From Crassaminicella profunda (lineage in GTDB: Bacteria; Bacillota; Clostridia; Peptostreptococcales; Thermotaleaceae): a stretch of 64,000 bases of DNA. The stretch covers positions 372,001 through 436,000 of the forward strand of contig NZ_CP082326.1 of assembly GCF_019884785.1 (NCBI RefSeq), written 5' to 3'. Under the pieces are notes generated by a model. The model was not told the DNA's origin and did not search any database. It worked only from the letters and a program-made list of their open reading frames with translations. Shown here in pieces: positions 62,081-64,000 of this stretch. Positions within the stretch are counted from its first letter, which is position 1, and each line of letters begins with the position of its first letter. The translations under genes were made by a program, and so were the position numbers.

Positions 62081-62802
62081 ATCATAAAGCAGATATTATG
62101 GGTGTATTTGTTGATCAAGGAACTTTAGAAGATGCTACTAATCGTTGTATAGAGTTTATGAATACAATGGGATGTAAAATGATTATTACACCCAATACGG
62201 AAATTATTATGAGCGCACAAAAGGATTCAAAACTAAGACAAATTATTAACCATGCTGATTTAGTAATCCCCGATGGTATTGGTATTATATATGCATCTAA
62301 AATTCAGAAAAAAGGTCTTACCGAAAGAGTGACAGGTGTGGATCTTATGCACAAAATTTTAGAGTATTGTAATGAAAATCAAAAAAGTATATATATTTTA
62401 GGCGGAAAGCCAGGGGTTGCAGAGAAGGCTTGTGAAAATATAAAAAATAAATTATCAGGAGTAGAAATAAAAGGATTTCGCGATGGATATTTTAAAGAGG
62501 AAGAAGAAGGCAAGATCATAGAAAATATCAATAGACTTAATGCTGATATACTATTTGTGGCATTAGGAGCACCTAAGCAAGAAATATGGATGGACAAATA
62601 TAGAGAAAAGCTAAAATCAAAGATTGTCATGGGTGTTGGTGGAAGTGTTGATGTTTGGGCAGGAACCGTAAAAAGAGCCCCTAAAATATATCAAAAGTTA
62701 GGTCTTGAATGGTTTTATAGGTTACTAAAGGAGCCTTGGAGATATAAAAGAATGATGGTACTTCCAAAGTTTATGATAAAGGTCATATTAAATAAACAGT
62801 AA
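62077..62802 (+). CDS. WecG/TagA-family glycosyltransferase
   Basis: A 241-residue GT26 enzyme that adds N-acetylmannosamine or a related sugar to an undecaprenyl-linked acceptor in wall-polymer synthesis. TPNTEIIMSAQKDSKLRQII, LVIPDGIGIIYAS, RVTGVDLMHKIL and FVALGAPKQEIWM are diagnostic. The last ~30 residues form the basic amphipathic membrane-binding tail (LGLEWFYRLLKEPWRYKRM). GTG start overlapping the csaB stop (GTGA) with AAGGAGGGTG upstream. Confidence 0.92.
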   Translation: MNHKADIMGVFVDQGTLEDATNRCIEFMNTMGCKMIITPNTEIIMSAQKDSKLRQIINHADLVIPDGIGIIYASKIQKKGLTERVTGVDLMHKILEYCNENQKSIYILGGKPGVAEKACENIKNKLSGVEIKGFRDGYFKEEEEGKIIENINRLNADILFVALGAPKQEIWMDKYREKLKSKIVMGVGGSVDVWAGTVKRAPKIYQKLGLEWFYRLLKEPWRYKRMMVLPKFMIKVILNKQ

Positions 62803-62865
62803 TAACTGCTTAAGGCGTGGAACTCTTAGCTGAGAGTGAAAAATGTATAAATTATAAAAAGAAAA

Positions 62866-62893
62866 TTGATTAAATATTTTACTATGATATAAT
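62866..62893 (+). promoter_or_regulatory. Promoter of the yitT-type gene
   Basis: TTGATT (62866-62871) and TATAAT (62888-62893), 16-bp spacer, with a TG extended -10. Confidence 0.7.
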
Positions 62894-62908
62894 AATTGGG
62901 GTGAAAAT

Positions 62909-63769
62909 ATGGCAGAGAGATTAAAATCTTCAATCTTCTTTGATTATTTGTTGATTACAATAGGAACCCTTATTATAGCTTTTGCAATAGTATTTTTCTT
63001 AGGACCCAATATGATTGCACCAGGGGGGGTAACAGGACTAGCTATTGTTATAAAAAAAGTAATAGGAATCCCCATTGATATAACCAACCTAGTAATCAAT
63101 ACCCCGTTGTTTATTATAGGGTTGATGGTTTTAGGTAAAAAATTTGGATTTAAGACTGCTTATGGAACGCTTATGTTATCCCTTTTTATAAGGGTAATCA
63201 TAACTGTTTTAGGGGATAATATGGTGGGCACAAATGACTTACTATTAGCCAGCCTATATGGTGGTGTAATGGTTGGTGTGGGTATAGGATTTGTATTTAA
63301 AGCTGGAGGAACCACAGGTGGGACAGATCTGGCTGGAGCAATTTTAAATAAATATATACCAAGCCTGAGTATACCTAAACTCATGATGTGCATTGATTTA
63401 ACCATTGTTATTAGTGCAGGTATTGTAAATGGAAAGCTAGAAACAGCTCTTTATTCTGTTATGGCTCTGTATATAATCGTAAAAATTGCAGATTTTATCA
63501 TTGAGGGATTAAATTATGCAAAAGCATTCTTTATTATTTCTAATGATTCAGAAAAAATAGGACAAGCTATAATGAAGGATCTTGATAGGGGTGCTACAAT
63601 TCTTCAAGGAAGAGGTATGTATACAGGAAAGGATAAAGATGTGATTCTTTGTATTGTGGATAGGTCACAAGTGACAAAGCTCAAAAACATCGTGAATGGG
63701 ATTGATCAAAATGCTTTTATGATGGTGACTACTATTCATGAAGTATTAGGAGAAGGTTTTAAAAAATAA
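62909..63769 (+). CDS. YitT-family membrane protein
   Basis: A 286-residue protein with about five to six membrane helices of the YitT/DUF161 fold (FFLGPNMIAPGGVTGLAIVIKK, FKAGGTTGGTDLAGAILNKY). A C-terminal DUF2179 domain follows (FFIISNDSEKIGQAIMKDLDRGATILQGRGMYTG). Members are widespread in Firmicutes and have no agreed function. The gene has its own promoter and follows the wall-polymer genes. The transketolase gene starts 23 bases after its stop, so they may be co-transcribed. Confidence 0.9.
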   Translation: MAERLKSSIFFDYLLITIGTLIIAFAIVFFLGPNMIAPGGVTGLAIVIKKVIGIPIDITNLVINTPLFIIGLMVLGKKFGFKTAYGTLMLSLFIRVIITVLGDNMVGTNDLLLASLYGGVMVGVGIGFVFKAGGTTGGTDLAGAILNKYIPSLSIPKLMMCIDLTIVISAGIVNGKLETALYSVMALYIIVKIADFIIEGLNYAKAFFIISNDSEKIGQAIMKDLDRGATILQGRGMYTGKDKDVILCIVDRSQVTKLKNIVNGIDQNAFMMVTTIHEVLGEGFKK

Positions 63770-63792
63770 TTATACATAAGGAGGGTTTCAGG

Positions 63793-64000
63793 TTGGCAAA
63801 AGTAGATTATGAAATGTTAAAGAAAAATGCCACAGAGATTCGAAAAGGAATTATTAAAGCAGTACATGCAGCTGGATCTGGTCATCCAGGAGGGTCATTA
63901 TCTGCTGCAGATATTTTAACTACATTATATTTTTATAAGATGAAAGTAGATCCTAAAAATCCTAAATGGGAAGAAAGAGATAGATTTGTACTATCAAAGG
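63793..64000 (+). CDS. Transketolase, N-terminal subunit (runs off the right edge)
   Basis: The first 69 residues match the split, two-subunit transketolase of Clostridia and archaea. MLKKNATEIRKGIIKAVHAAGSGHPGGSLSAADILTTLYF contains the thiamine-diphosphate-site motif GSGHPGGS, followed by DRFVLSK at the edge. TTG start supported by AAGGAGGG eight bases upstream. The remainder and the C-terminal subunit lie outside the window. Confidence 0.93.
   Translation, partial: MAKVDYEMLKKNATEIRKGIIKAVHAAGSGHPGGSLSAADILTTLYFYKMKVDPKNPKWEERDRFVLSK

Noticed and set aside
1-64000. tRNA, rRNA and prophage genes
   Set aside because: None were seen on reading both strands, but a covariance-model scan was not possible, so an isolated tRNA could have been missed.

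Overview
The window is AT-rich, uses many GTG/TTG starts behind strong Shine-Dalgarno sites, and is full of Firmicute regulatory RNAs (an S-box, a T-box and an M-box). Together with spore-germination (gerS-alr), S-layer (SLH, csaB) and EndoAI/EndoA-type mazEF genes, this points to an anaerobic, spore-forming member of the Clostridia. The species cannot be named from the sequence. No rRNA or tRNA gene, CRISPR array or intact transposase gene was seen.

Layout. 1-4.7 kb: a CBS-protein fragment, then a six-part metal/Fe-S cluster (Mrp/NBP35 ATPase, two NifX-like proteins, two ferredoxin-containing MinD-like ATPases) followed by a Fur-family regulator and a DUF134 protein. 4.7-12 kb: recX, an esterase, an RND pump with a lipoprotein adaptor, and an EamA transporter. 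12-16 kb: two unknown proteins, a 28-residue hydrophobic peptide with its own promoter, and psuK-psuG for pseudouridine breakdown. 16.2-19.5 kb: exosortase K with its dedicated MSEP-CTERM partner. 19.5-26.1 kb: small accessory genes, the S-box-controlled metNIQ operon with an unknown 65-residue protein behind it, a YerC-type regulator, and a PadR/DUF1700/DUF4097 envelope-stress-like operon.

26.1-31.6 kb is the main accessory segment. A 36-base sequence comprising a convergent terminator and the last bases of the neighbouring transporter gene occurs at both ends (35/36 identical). The 5.4 kb between carry a 1060-residue HD-phosphohydrolase/Hsp90-like ATPase fusion, a decayed IS3-type end, and a SatD-DUF3307 gene pair separated by three 29-base repeats. 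It looks like an inserted cassette and a candidate conflict or stress system.

31.6-41.9 kb: a BASS transporter and ilvD (isoleucine-type T-box), then mgtE behind an M-box followed by a second leader. That second leader encodes a 20-residue peptide whose codons 4-12 resemble Salmonella MgtL position for position. Then come a coiled-coil protein, acpS, the NAD(P)HX repair enzyme, gerS-alr and the mazEF-type pair.

42-62.8 kb is a surface and cell-wall block: phosphodiester glycosidase, a two-component system (beta-propeller sensor with a SARP-like regulator), a large SLH protein with GLUG repeats, a GH26-like glycosidase, a MurJ-DUF5693 in-frame fusion, CsaB and a TagA-type glycosyltransferase. 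CsaB pyruvylates the wall polymer that SLH domains bind, so these genes plausibly cooperate in building the S-layer. The window ends with a YitT-family protein and the start of a transketolase N-terminal subunit.
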